Source of the DNA: an uncultured Selenomonadaceae bacterium
Lineage (GTDB): Bacteria; Bacillota_C; Negativicutes; Selenomonadales; Selenomonadaceae
Reading direction: 5' to 3'
Assembly (NCBI GenBank): GCA_946402475.1
Contig: CAMIWP010000042.1
Coordinates: forward strand, 1 to 7,955
DNA: 7,955 bases
A program made the position numbers and the translations under genes. Numbering within the stretch: position 1 is the stretch's first letter; each line of letters begins with the position of its first letter. The notes beneath the pieces were generated by a model that was not told the origin of the DNA, made no database searches, and saw only the letters and a program-made list of their open reading frames with translations. Positions 1-6,640 of this stretch are shown piece by piece.

Positions 1-9
1 TTAATTTCT

Positions 10-16
10 AGGAGGG
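10..16 (+). promoter_or_regulatory. Shine-Dalgarno of the rubrerythrin gene
   Basis: AGGAGGG lies seven bases before the ATG at 24, a near-perfect ribosome binding site at ideal spacing. It fixes the start of the first gene. The promoter must lie upstream of the window. Confidence 0.85.
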
Positions 17-23
17 TTTTGAC

Positions 24-569
24 ATGAAAAAGTTCGTATGCACCGTTTGCGGTTACGTCTTCGAGGGAGAACAGCCGCCCGAGCAATGCCCTATCTGCAA
101 GGCTCCCGCCTCCAAATTCAGCGAACAGTCCGGAGATCTCGTCTTTGCCGACGAGCATCATGTGGGAACGGCCAAAGGCGTGGATGAGCGCATCCTTGAG
201 GGGTTGCGCCAGAACTTTACCGGCGAGTGCTCCGAAGTGGGGATGTACCTTGCCATGAGTCGCCAGGCTGATCGAGAGGGTTATCCCGAAATCGCCGAGG
301 CATTTAAGCGTTACGCCTTCGAAGAAGCCGAGCACGCTGCAAAATTCGCCGAGCTCCTTGGAGAAGTCCTTACGGACAGCACCAAGAAAAATCTGGAGAT
401 GCGCATCGATGCCGAGCATGGCGCTTGCGCCGGCAAGAAGGAGCTCGCCACCCTTGCCAAGCAACTCAACTTGGATGCCGTTCATGACACCGTTCATGAG
501 ATGGCTAAGGATGAAGCTCGCCACGGTTGCGGCTTCAAGGGTCTCCATGACCGCTACTTCGGAAAATAA
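24..569 (+). CDS. rbr: Reverse-type rubrerythrin (NADH peroxidase family)
   Basis: Cytoplasmic non-heme iron protein that reduces hydrogen peroxide in anaerobes, taking electrons from NAD(P)H through rubredoxin-type carriers. Residues 1-32 form a rubredoxin-like FeS4 knuckle with two cysteine pairs, C6/C9 (CTVCGY) and C22/C25 (CPIC). Residues from about 50 to 178 form the ferritin-like four-helix diiron domain. Likely iron ligands are E68, E101 and H104 (the EEAEH stretch), E131, and E164 and H167 (DEARH), so the diiron site looks complete. The order rubredoxin-then-diiron is reversed from classical rubrerythrin. Both order and length (181 residues) match the reverse rubrerythrins known from Clostridium acetobutylicum. 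The ATG is fixed by a strong AGGAGGG. It appears to be a single-gene unit, with a terminator right after the stop. In clostridial relatives such genes are peroxide-inducible; regulation here cannot be seen because the promoter is outside the window. Confidence 0.95.
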   Translation: MKKFVCTVCGYVFEGEQPPEQCPICKAPASKFSEQSGDLVFADEHHVGTAKGVDERILEGLRQNFTGECSEVGMYLAMSRQADREGYPEIAEAFKRYAFEEAEHAAKFAELLGEVLTDSTKKNLEMRIDAEHGACAGKKELATLAKQLNLDAVHDTVHEMAKDEARHGCGFKGLHDRYFGK

Positions 570-590
570 TCTCTTTTCCATCCATGGAAT

Positions 591-623
591 TTGCCCGGTA
601 CACCGTGTGCCGGGCAAGTTTTT
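591..623 (+). terminator. Rho-independent terminator after rubrerythrin
   Basis: The arms TTGCCCGGTAC (591-601) and GTGCCGGGCAA (607-617) pair over about 11 bp with one G-T wobble, followed by GTTTTT (618-623). It starts 21 bases after the rubrerythrin stop and points in the same direction, so it separates that gene from the VanW gene. Confidence 0.85.
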
Positions 624-627
624 GCCC

Positions 628-656
628 TTGGCAATTGCGTTATAACGCCGTTTTAA
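628..656 (+). promoter_or_regulatory. Weak candidate promoter for the VanW gene
   Basis: Because a terminator ends at about 623, the VanW gene needs its own promoter in the 63 bases before its start. The candidates are imperfect. TTGGCA (628-633) sits 17 bp from TTTTAA (651-656), a good -35 with a poor -10. TATAAC (641-646) is a good -10 but has no recognisable -35 at proper spacing. Confidence 0.3.
637..648. repeat. 12-bp perfect palindrome, possible operator
   Basis: GCGTTATAACGC is a perfect 12-bp palindrome between the rubrerythrin terminator and the VanW gene. It contains TATAAC, a 5-of-6 match to a -10 element. A palindrome of this size over a promoter is the usual layout for a repressor site, but no regulator can be named and a single 12-bp palindrome may be chance. 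Confidence 0.35.
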
Positions 657-686
657 GGGCGAGAATTCCCCGCAAGGAGCAATGTC

Positions 687-1931
687 ATGCACTCATCTTT
701 ATCCGCAGGAAAGATCGTCATCTTCTCGACGCTTTTTTTCTGCACTCTCATAGCCCTCATCGGAAGTGTTTCCGTATCATCTGCCAACAAGGATCGAGTG
801 ATCATGGGGGTTCAGTCCATGGGAACTTCCATTGCCGGCATGAAGAAGGCGGAAGCTGCCCAGTTCTTTGAAAAAATGGCGGCCAACCGCATCGCCCAGA
901 TGTCGATTCTGTTGCAGTATAAGGACAAGACTTGGACGATCACCCCCGAAGAGATCCGTCTCCGCGGCAATGTGGAAGATGCAACGCAAGCCGCTTATGA
1001 CATAGGCAGGGAAAGCAGCATGCTGTCAAATCTGCTGAACCAAATGAAATACGCCGTCACGGGACGCACGGTAGAACTCACCGCCGACTATGACCAAGCT
1101 CTTCTGACCAAGAGACTCCAAGATATTGCAAAAGAGATCCATACCCAACCCGTCAATGCGGCCATCGACTTCCAGCCCGATGGTTCCTTGAAGCACATCC
1201 CCTGTACCATTGGAAAGACATTGGATATCGACCCCATAATCAAATCCTTGGAACCTCAGCTTCTGACCTTGAAGCGTCCAAAGCCCATTCTCTTGGAACC
1301 TGCGGAACATCCCCCTGCCATCGTCGATGGGGATCTTGCTCCCATTAACGGGATCCTCGCTTCCTACACCACATTTTTTTACTATGGTGACCGGGGGGAT
1401 AACATTGTCATAGCCGCCAGCCGGCTGGACAATATCCTCGTAAGGAGCAACACCGTTTTCTCCTTCAATCAGACAGTAGGACAGCGCACCGCCGTTGCAG
1501 GATATAAGGATGCGCCTGTCATCATCGACGGAAAGATGGAACAGGACATTGGCGGCGGCGTCTGCCAAGTGAGTTCCACCCTGTACAACGCCGTTCTTCT
1601 GGCGGGACTGACCCCAGTGATGCGAACGCCCCATTTCTATCCCTCCTCCTACTGCCCACCAGGCTTGGATGCTACGGTTGCAGACGGGCTTTTGGATTTC
1701 CAGTTCAGAAACCAGTACCCTCACAATATATACATGCTGGCAAGAACATACGGAAGCCAACTCACCATCTATATTCTCGGCGCAACAGGCGATCTTGGCG
1801 GAAACACCATTACCATAGAACGGGAAGGCACTACACTGCAGCCTTCCATCTACCGGGTCTACAGCCGCAACGGACAGGTGATGGAACGGGAGTACCTGCA
1901 TACGGATTCCTATTCCACACCGGGAACATGA
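687..1931 (+). CDS. Membrane-anchored VanW family protein with YoaR-like N-terminal region
   Basis: 414-residue cell-envelope protein of unproven function. VanW proteins are named from vancomycin-resistance clusters but are widespread in Bacillota outside them, and nothing nearby suggests glycopeptide resistance. Residues 9-29 form one hydrophobic segment after a short lysine-bearing N terminus, so it is probably a signal anchor with the rest outside the membrane. Residues about 38-200 resemble the YoaR-like putative peptidoglycan-binding region (the TWTITPEEI stretch near 82-90 is typical). The VanW domain spans about 218-352 and carries the family's signature motifs FSFNQTVG (258-265) and GGGVCQVSSTLYNA (289-302). 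The tail after 375 (a VYSRNGQV turn) is also usual for the family. The start is chosen because AAGGAG (674-679) lies seven bases ahead of the ATG. It stands alone between terminators and converges on plsY. A cell-wall role is inference from domain content. Confidence 0.9.
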   Translation: MHSSLSAGKIVIFSTLFFCTLIALIGSVSVSSANKDRVIMGVQSMGTSIAGMKKAEAAQFFEKMAANRIAQMSILLQYKDKTWTITPEEIRLRGNVEDATQAAYDIGRESSMLSNLLNQMKYAVTGRTVELTADYDQALLTKRLQDIAKEIHTQPVNAAIDFQPDGSLKHIPCTIGKTLDIDPIIKSLEPQLLTLKRPKPILLEPAEHPPAIVDGDLAPINGILASYTTFFYYGDRGDNIVIAASRLDNILVRSNTVFSFNQTVGQRTAVAGYKDAPVIIDGKMEQDIGGGVCQVSSTLYNAVLLAGLTPVMRTPHFYPSSYCPPGLDATVADGLLDFQFRNQYPHNIYMLARTYGSQLTIYILGATGDLGGNTITIEREGTTLQPSIYRVYSRNGQVMEREYLHTDSYSTPGT

Positions 1932-1956
1932 TGCTGCCAAAACCTCTCATCACGAG

Positions 1957-1998
1957 AAAGGAGAGCCATCGCACATGCGAGGCTCTCCTTTGCTTTTC
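1957..1998. terminator. Convergent-gene terminator hairpin (VanW gene / plsY)
   Basis: AAAGGAGAGCC (1957-1967) and GGCTCTCCTTT (1981-1991) pair perfectly over 11 bp. TCGC (1969-1972) and GCGA (1977-1980) extend the stem past a single bulged A, leaving an ACAT loop. On the + strand the stem runs into TTTGCTTTT, a fair U-tract for the VanW transcript. On the - strand TTTCTC follows, so it probably also stops plsY transcripts, though less efficiently. The gap 1932-2049 holds no other clear signal. Confidence 0.8.
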
Positions 1999-2049
1999 CC
2001 TGGGGATTTGTGCGCAAATAATCACTGCGTTCTGCAACGGTTATTTTTA

Positions 2050-2643
2050 TTACCTGTGTCCCGCCTTGATCTTGCTCTCCGTTCCGTTCATCAGGCGGAT
2101 GATATTCGGCCTGTGCCGAATGAGAATGAGAATGGCTGCCGCCAAACCGAAGAGGATGTACTCCGTCGGGCTGCCGGAAAGAAACGCAATGACCGGCACA
2201 AAAACCGCCGCCACGCAGGAACCGAGGGAAACGTATCCCGTCCGGAAGACAATGGCAAGCCAGATGAGAAAGACGAGCATCGTCGTCAGCGGCATCAGCA
2301 TGGCGATGACCCCGAGTCCCGTGGCAACCCCCTTGCCTCCTTTGAACCGCAGAAAGACAGAGCAGGAATGACCAAGGATGGCGAGAATGCCGCAGAGGAT
2401 CATGACCGTGGGGGAACCGGAAAAATACGCGCCCAGCCAGACACTGAGAAACCCTTTGAGAAAATCGAGAAAAAAGACCAGGATGCCCGGTCCCTTGCCC
2501 AAAGTGCGCCAGGCGTTGGTCGCTCCGATGTTGTGACTGCCGTGTTCCCGAAGATCCACATTCCAAAGCAGTTTCCCGAAGATCAGGCCGCTGGGGATGG
2601 AACCGATCAGGTAGCTCAACAGGGCAGGGACTATGAATTCCAT
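2050..2643 (-). CDS. plsY: Glycerol-3-phosphate acyltransferase PlsY (acyl-phosphate dependent)
   Basis: Integral membrane enzyme that transfers an acyl chain from acyl-phosphate to the sn-1 position of glycerol-3-phosphate, giving lysophosphatidate, the first committed step of phospholipid synthesis in most Gram-positive-type bacteria. Numbered from the start chosen here (197 residues), it has GSIPSG (14-19) followed by GLIFGK, the GSHNIGATN loop (35-43), KGGKG (101-105) and RHRPNI (176-181), the conserved blocks of the family. At least four strongly hydrophobic segments are visible (about 4-24, 54-73, 79-97 and 111-155), with another near 162-176. An in-frame ATG at 2649 would add two residues and overlap the der stop as ATGA. 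However, AAGGAGG (2657-2651) is only one base from that ATG and seven from the ATG at 2643, so 2643 is preferred. It is the last gene of the DUF512-der-plsY unit, and its product feeds PlsC, encoded at the right edge. Confidence 0.95.
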   Translation of the reverse strand: MEFIVPALLSYLIGSIPSGLIFGKLLWNVDLREHGSHNIGATNAWRTLGKGPGILVFFLDFLKGFLSVWLGAYFSGSPTVMILCGILAILGHSCSVFLRFKGGKGVATGLGVIAMLMPLTTMLVFLIWLAIVFRTGYVSLGSCVAAVFVPVIAFLSGSPTEYILFGLAAAILILIRHRPNIIRLMNGTESKIKAGHR

Positions 2644-2645
2644 GG

Positions 2646-3974
2646 TCATTCCTCCTTTTCCTCTCGATTGCGGACCACAAAGCGAAGAGGCGTTCCCTCA
2701 AAGCCGTAGCTTTCCCGCAAACGGTTTTCAATGAATCTCTGGTAAGAAAAGTGCATCAGTTTGGCATCGTTGACAAAGATGACAAACTTGGGCGGGCAGA
2801 TGCCGGTCTGTGCCATGAAGAGGATTTTGAGCTGCCGTCCCTTGTGCATGGGAGGCGGGTTCACGGAAACGGCATCCCGCACGAGCTCGTTGAGAACGCT
2901 GGTCTTGATGCGCATGGATTGTTGCTCCGCCACATACTTCACCAGTTCCGTCACCCGATTCACCCTCTGGCCGGTGAGAGCCGACGCGTAGAGAATCGGC
3001 GCATACTGCAGGAATCCGATCTCCTCCCTCAGTTCTTCCGTGAAGCGCAGGGTGGACTTATCATCCTTGTTGGGGAAGATATCCCATTTGTTGACGACGA
3101 TCACCACGCCCCTGCCGGAATCGTGGGCATAGCCGGCGATCTTTTTGTCCTGCTCGCTGATGCCCTCCGAGGCGTCGATCATCATGAGAACCACATCGGC
3201 CCGATCAACGGCGCGAAGGGAACGCATGACGCTGTAGCGTTCCACCGCCTCCTCGATCTTTCCCCTGCGGCGCATGCCGGCCGTGTCGATGAGAGTGAAC
3301 TTTGTCCCGTCCTTTGTAAAATGGGTGTCGATGGCATCCCTGGTGGTTCCCGGAACATCGCTGACGATGACCCGTTCCTCTCCCAGGATTTTGTTGACCA
3401 AGGAAGATTTCCCCACATTGGGCCGTCCGATAACGGCAATGCAGATCTCGTCCTCCTCCCTGGGTTCCGGCTCTCCTTTCGGAAAGGCCGCTACGATGGC
3501 ATCCAGGAGATCCCCGAGATTCAGCGCATTGGCGGCGGATATCCCGATGGGATCCCCCAGTCCCAAACCGTAGAACTCGTAGATATCCATCTCCCTCTGG
3601 GGGCTGTCCACCTTGTTCACGGCGAGGATCACGGGTTTCTTCGTCCCTCGCAGGAGCTTTCCCACCTCCTCGTCGGAGGAAGTCAGCCCCGCCCTTCCGT
3701 CCACCACGAAGACGATGACATCCGCTTCTTCCATGGCAATCGTGGCTTGCTGGCGCATGGAAAAGAGGATATGGTTGCCCTCGTCGAACTCGATGCCCCC
3801 CGTATCGATCATGGTGAATTCGTGTTGAAGCCACTCCGCATCCAGATAAATGCGATCCCTTGTCACGCCCGGCATATCATCCACAATGGAAACACGCTTT
3901 TGTCCGATCTTGTTGAAAAGCGTCGATTTTCCCACGTTGGGACGCCCTACGATGGCCACAATCGGCTTGCTCAC
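2646..3974 (-). CDS. der: Ribosome biogenesis GTPase Der (EngA)
   Basis: Essential GTPase with two tandem G domains that binds the 50S subunit and is needed for its assembly. Length (442 residues) and layout are standard. G domain 1 shows GRPNVGKS (10-17), DTGG (57-60), NKVD (120-123) and SAA (147-149). G domain 2 shows GRPNVGKS (183-190), DTAG (230-233), NKWD (295-298) and SAL (331-333). The KH-like RNA-binding domain covers about 353-437, and an acidic, lysine-bearing tail ends the protein. All nucleotide-binding motifs are intact. The start is GTG at 3974. It overlaps the stop of the DUF512 gene as GTGA, with GGAG (3982-3979) and AGGAG (3990-3986) just before it, so translation is probably coupled. 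The position 5' of plsY is common in Bacillota. Confidence 0.97.
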   Translation of the reverse strand: MSKPIVAIVGRPNVGKSTLFNKIGQKRVSIVDDMPGVTRDRIYLDAEWLQHEFTMIDTGGIEFDEGNHILFSMRQQATIAMEEADVIVFVVDGRAGLTSSDEEVGKLLRGTKKPVILAVNKVDSPQREMDIYEFYGLGLGDPIGISAANALNLGDLLDAIVAAFPKGEPEPREEDEICIAVIGRPNVGKSSLVNKILGEERVIVSDVPGTTRDAIDTHFTKDGTKFTLIDTAGMRRRGKIEEAVERYSVMRSLRAVDRADVVLMMIDASEGISEQDKKIAGYAHDSGRGVVIVVNKWDIFPNKDDKSTLRFTEELREEIGFLQYAPILYASALTGQRVNRVTELVKYVAEQQSMRIKTSVLNELVRDAVSVNPPPMHKGRQLKILFMAQTGICPPKFVIFVNDAKLMHFSYQRFIENRLRESYGFEGTPLRFVVRNREEKEE

Positions 3975-5392
3975 TGCGCTCCACGCTCCTTTCCCGCAGA
4001 GAATTCATTCCTGGCATACCCTGCATTGCTCTGCCACATGTACTGCGCCTCTTCCCCGGGGGCCTTACGGTATGTCTCCCAATCATGAAGCGCGCGGCAA
4101 TAATCGCCGCCGCTGCCCACGGTCTCAATCCGTACCTCCGGAAATGCCTTCCGAAGATCCTCCAAAGAAACATCGTCCAGAAAGACATTTTCCCCTCCCC
4201 GCAGAGCGGATTCGGGAATGAGAATGCCGTCCCGTTCCCCTCCGGCTTCCCGCAAGGCCCACAGGATGTCCCTGCCCGTGAGCAAGCCGGAAACATTTAC
4301 GGTGTCTCCGAACTGCCGATTCAAAACGGGGATCACCCGCACCTGAAGATGTTCCCTGCTCTCCATCGCCTGCCGAGCCAATCCTTCCATGACAGGAGCC
4401 ACGGCCGTACCGCTCACCGCATCCAATCTGCAGGGTTTCCCCGCTACGGAACGGGATGCGGAAACCATCGCATCTTCCCAATCGCAGAGAAAACTTCGAG
4501 TCAACCCGATGCCGTTGTCCAACTGGGGGAAACCGTCGTACTCCTCTTTCGGAGGGATCTCCCTCCCCGCAAGGAAATAGAACTCGTCCCCCAGATACAC
4601 GAAGGTGTTCCCCTCTTCCCTGCGGCTCCTTTCCTGCCAGGGCATCACCTGGCGGATGACCCCTTCCGCCCCCTCCTGATCAAACTGCCGCAAGGGATAG
4701 GGATCCCGCCGGTGCTTCGTGAGTCCGACGGGGACGATGGCAACGGACAGGACATGGGGACGACGGTCCCAGAGTTCCCGGAGGGTGCGCTCCAATTCCT
4801 CCCCGTCATTGAGTCCCGCGCAAAGCACCACCTGGGCATGGTAGTCCGCCCCGGCTTCCTCCAGGCGATCCAGTTGCGAGGCAATCTCTGCGCCCTTTTT
4901 GCAGCGGAGCATTTCCGCTCTGAGCTTCGGGTTCATGGCCTGGACGGAAACAAAGAGCGGCGAGAGATGGTATTGACGAATGCGCCGAAAATCCGCTTCC
5001 ACCATGTTGGTCATGGTGATGAAATTCCCATAGAGAAAGGACATCCGAAAATCATCGTCCTTGACGGAAAGACTTTCCCTCATGCCCGGAGCCACCATGT
5101 CCACAAAACAGAAGCAACAATGGTTGGCGCATTTTCGAATGCCGTCGAAAACAGCGGAGTCAAACTCTGCTCCCAATTCCTCATCCCAGTCCTTGTCGAA
5201 GGAAATCACTTCTCTCTGACCGTCCTCATGCTCCACGAGCATGTCGATCTCTTCATCGGCAAGGGAAAAACTGAGGTCGATAATATCCCTGAGCCTCTGC
5301 CCGTTGATCTCCAATACCCGGTCGCCCGCCGTGAGGCCAAGCTCCTCTGCCAGGCTCTCCGGCCGGACGCGAATAATCTTTCCCAAACCCAT
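3971..5392 (-). CDS. DUF512 family radical-SAM protein with N-terminal PDZ-like domain
   Basis: 473-residue cytoplasmic protein of a family found widely in Clostridia, Negativicutes and Cyanobacteria; its reaction is, as far as I know, not established. Residues about 5-65 form a PDZ-like domain (SLAEELGLTAGD, then EINGQ). Residues 84-102 carry the radical-SAM iron-sulfur motif C88-x3-C92-x2-C95, within CANHCCFCFVD, and KDDDFRMSFLYGNF (111-124) follows as in the family. PVGLTKHR (221-228) and the C-terminal NVSGLLTGRDI (366-376) and FLDD (404-407) are typical DUF512 blocks. The last 35 or so residues are less conserved-looking and end in a basic stretch. The ATG is preceded by AAGGA (5402-5398) at five bases. 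It opens the operon with der and plsY and overlaps der by four bases, so it may have a housekeeping role near translation or the envelope; that is inference from context only. A terminator-like hairpin lies directly upstream. Confidence 0.9.
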   Translation of the reverse strand: MGLGKIIRVRPESLAEELGLTAGDRVLEINGQRLRDIIDLSFSLADEEIDMLVEHEDGQREVISFDKDWDEELGAEFDSAVFDGIRKCANHCCFCFVDMVAPGMRESLSVKDDDFRMSFLYGNFITMTNMVEADFRRIRQYHLSPLFVSVQAMNPKLRAEMLRCKKGAEIASQLDRLEEAGADYHAQVVLCAGLNDGEELERTLRELWDRRPHVLSVAIVPVGLTKHRRDPYPLRQFDQEGAEGVIRQVMPWQERSRREEGNTFVYLGDEFYFLAGREIPPKEEYDGFPQLDNGIGLTRSFLCDWEDAMVSASRSVAGKPCRLDAVSGTAVAPVMEGLARQAMESREHLQVRVIPVLNRQFGDTVNVSGLLTGRDILWALREAGGERDGILIPESALRGGENVFLDDVSLEDLRKAFPEVRIETVGSGGDYCRALHDWETYRKAPGEEAQYMWQSNAGYARNEFSAGKERGAQ

Positions 5393-5410
5393 GAGCTTCC
5401 TTCCCTATCC

Positions 5411-5441
5411 ATAAGAAAGGAGTGATGATAGACATCACTCC
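5411..5441 (-). terminator. Rho-independent terminator after rpsA, just 5' of the DUF512 gene
   Basis: Read on the - strand, GGAGTGATG (5441-5433) and CATCACTCC (5427-5419) pair perfectly over 9 bp around a 5-base loop, followed by TTTCTTAT (5418-5411). It works in one direction only, since no T-tract follows on the + strand. It ends the ispH-rpsA transcript, but only 18 bases separate it from the DUF512 start. Confidence 0.75.
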
Positions 5442-5459
5442 CGCACATTCATTATCCAA

Positions 5460-5472
5460 TTGGCACTGCCAA
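5460..5472. repeat. 13-bp inverted repeat directly behind rpsA
   Basis: TTGGCACTGCCAA is two perfect 6-bp arms around one central base, four bases past the rpsA stop codon. On the - strand it is followed closely by GATAAT (5456-5451), a 5-of-6 match to a -10 element. TTGGCA within the repeat is only 10 bp from that hexamer, too close to be its -35. It may be a protein-binding site or chance. Confidence 0.35.
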
Positions 5473-5476
5473 GAAA

Positions 5477-6640
5477 TTACTCTCCCTCGCCGACCTCATC
5501 GCCGATGGTATTCGGCGCAGACTCCTGCTCGGCCTCATACTTCTTGAACACCGCAGTATCCGCGTCTTTCTTCGCCTTGGTGATGGAAAGGGAGATGCGC
5601 TTCCTCTTCATGTCGATGCGAAGAACCTTCACCTTGACCATATCTCCCACATGAACGGCTTCATCGGCGCGCTCAATGCGTCGGTCACAAAGCTCGCCCA
5701 TGGGAATGAGCCCGTCAAACCCCGGCTCGATCTGCATGAAGGCACCGAAATCCGTCAGCTTGATGACCTCACCCTCAATGTAGTCGCCCTCTGCATAGCG
5801 CTCGGCACGGTCAAGCCAAGGATCACGCATAGTCTCTTTGACAGAGAGGGAAATGCGCTTCGCCTCGGGATCCACGCTCTTGACGAAAACATCCAACTCC
5901 TGTCCCACCTGAAGGACATCCGAGGGATGCTTCACACGCTCCCAAGAAATATCGGAAATATGGGCAAGACCATCCACGCCCCCGATGTCGATGAAAGCAC
6001 CGTAGTCCACAATGCGCTTCACGGTACCGCGAACCGTCTGCCCCGCCTCAAGCGTGGCAAATACCTCTTCCTGCTTCTTCTCCCGCTCCGCCTCGAGAAG
6101 CTGACGACGGGAAAGAACCAGACGCTGCTTGTGAACGTCGATCTCAATGGGAAGAACCTCAAAGGTCTGCCCAACATACACAGAGAGATCCTTTACAAAA
6201 TGAAGTTCCATCTGGGATGCTGGAATGAATCCGCGCAGGCCGTTGACAGATGCCACAAGGCCACCTTTGACCACCTGGTTGACTTGAGCCTGAACCGTTT
6301 CGCCCCGCTCCTGGATGCCTTCCATCTCCGTCCAGGCAACGCGGGCATCTGCCTTGACCTTGGACACAGTAGCACCATTCTCCCCGCCAAGGGACACGAT
6401 GGCCACCTCGATGACATCGCCCACCTTGACGACATCCTCTGCGCTGTCAGGCTCCGGGCGGGCAAGTTCCCGCTTGGGCACCGGAATGTCGGACTTGAGA
6501 CCGGCAATCGTGACCATGGCGCTGGAATTATCCACCGCAACGACCGTCGCTTCCACAACGTCCCCGACATTGACCGATTGCATCGACTCCTCTTCTGCTT
6601 TCAGCATGCTTGCAAAATCATTGTTCATTTCTTCTGACAC
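5477..6640 (-). CDS. rpsA: S1 RNA-binding domain protein, 30S ribosomal protein S1 homologue
   Basis: RNA-binding protein that in bacteria helps mRNA bind the small ribosomal subunit. It has 387 residues and four S1 (OB-fold) repeats, fewer than the six of E. coli S1 but normal for Bacillota-type S1 proteins. The repeats lie at about 23-97, 112-179, 199-268 and 284-354. Repeats 3 and 4 are the most canonical (YGAFIDIGGVDGLAHISDIS at 213-232; FGAFMQIEPGFDGLIPMGEL at 298-317). The tail after 357 is charged and acidic. The start given is a GTG, with GAGGAGG (6657-6651) ten bases upstream. An ATG at 6628 is the alternative; it would overlap the ispH stop as ATGA but has only a weak site close by. 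Either way the gene is coupled to ispH. In many Clostridia and Negativicutes the two are one fused polypeptide; here they are in different frames. Confidence 0.93.
   Translation of the reverse strand: MSEEMNNDFASMLKAEEESMQSVNVGDVVEATVVAVDNSSAMVTIAGLKSDIPVPKRELARPEPDSAEDVVKVGDVIEVAIVSLGGENGATVSKVKADARVAWTEMEGIQERGETVQAQVNQVVKGGLVASVNGLRGFIPASQMELHFVKDLSVYVGQTFEVLPIEIDVHKQRLVLSRRQLLEAEREKKQEEVFATLEAGQTVRGTVKRIVDYGAFIDIGGVDGLAHISDISWERVKHPSDVLQVGQELDVFVKSVDPEAKRISLSVKETMRDPWLDRAERYAEGDYIEGEVIKLTDFGAFMQIEPGFDGLIPMGELCDRRIERADEAVHVGDMVKVKVLRIDMKRKRISLSITKAKKDADTAVFKKYEAEQESAPNTIGDEVGEGE

Noticed and set aside
687..1931. VanW gene as a vancomycin-resistance determinant
   Set aside because: VanW-domain proteins are common outside resistance clusters, and no vanR/S/H/A/X-like gene is nearby. 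The neighbours are housekeeping genes.
1026..1940. 304-codon - strand open frame opposite the VanW gene
   Set aside because: The + strand frame has a complete VanW signature, a membrane anchor and a good ribosome site. The antisense frame has no recognisable domain.
2050..2649. plsY start at the ATG overlapping the der stop (ATGA)
   Set aside because: The Shine-Dalgarno sequence is only one base from that ATG but seven bases from the ATG at 2643, which is therefore the more likely start.
1975..2709. 244-codon + strand open frame opposite plsY
   Set aside because: It starts inside a terminator hairpin, has a low-complexity charged translation, and lies opposite the conserved PlsY motifs.
2751..5425. 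Two long + strand open frames (2751-4088 and 4085-5425, about 445 codons each) that abut with an ATGA overlap opposite der and the DUF512 gene
   Set aside because: Both lie opposite unmistakable conserved genes. They arise because those genes rarely use TTA, CTA and TCA codons, so the antisense frame has few stops. The ATGA junction is coincidence, and the translations show no family resemblance.
5651..6637. 328-codon + strand open frame opposite rpsA
   Set aside because: Shadow of the S1 repeats; the - strand frame has four clear S1 domains.
6625..6640. Programmed -1 frameshift joining ispH to rpsA
   Set aside because: The overlap has no X XXY YYZ slippery heptamer in the right phase and no obvious downstream pseudoknot. 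A normal internal start with its own ribosome site explains rpsA expression.
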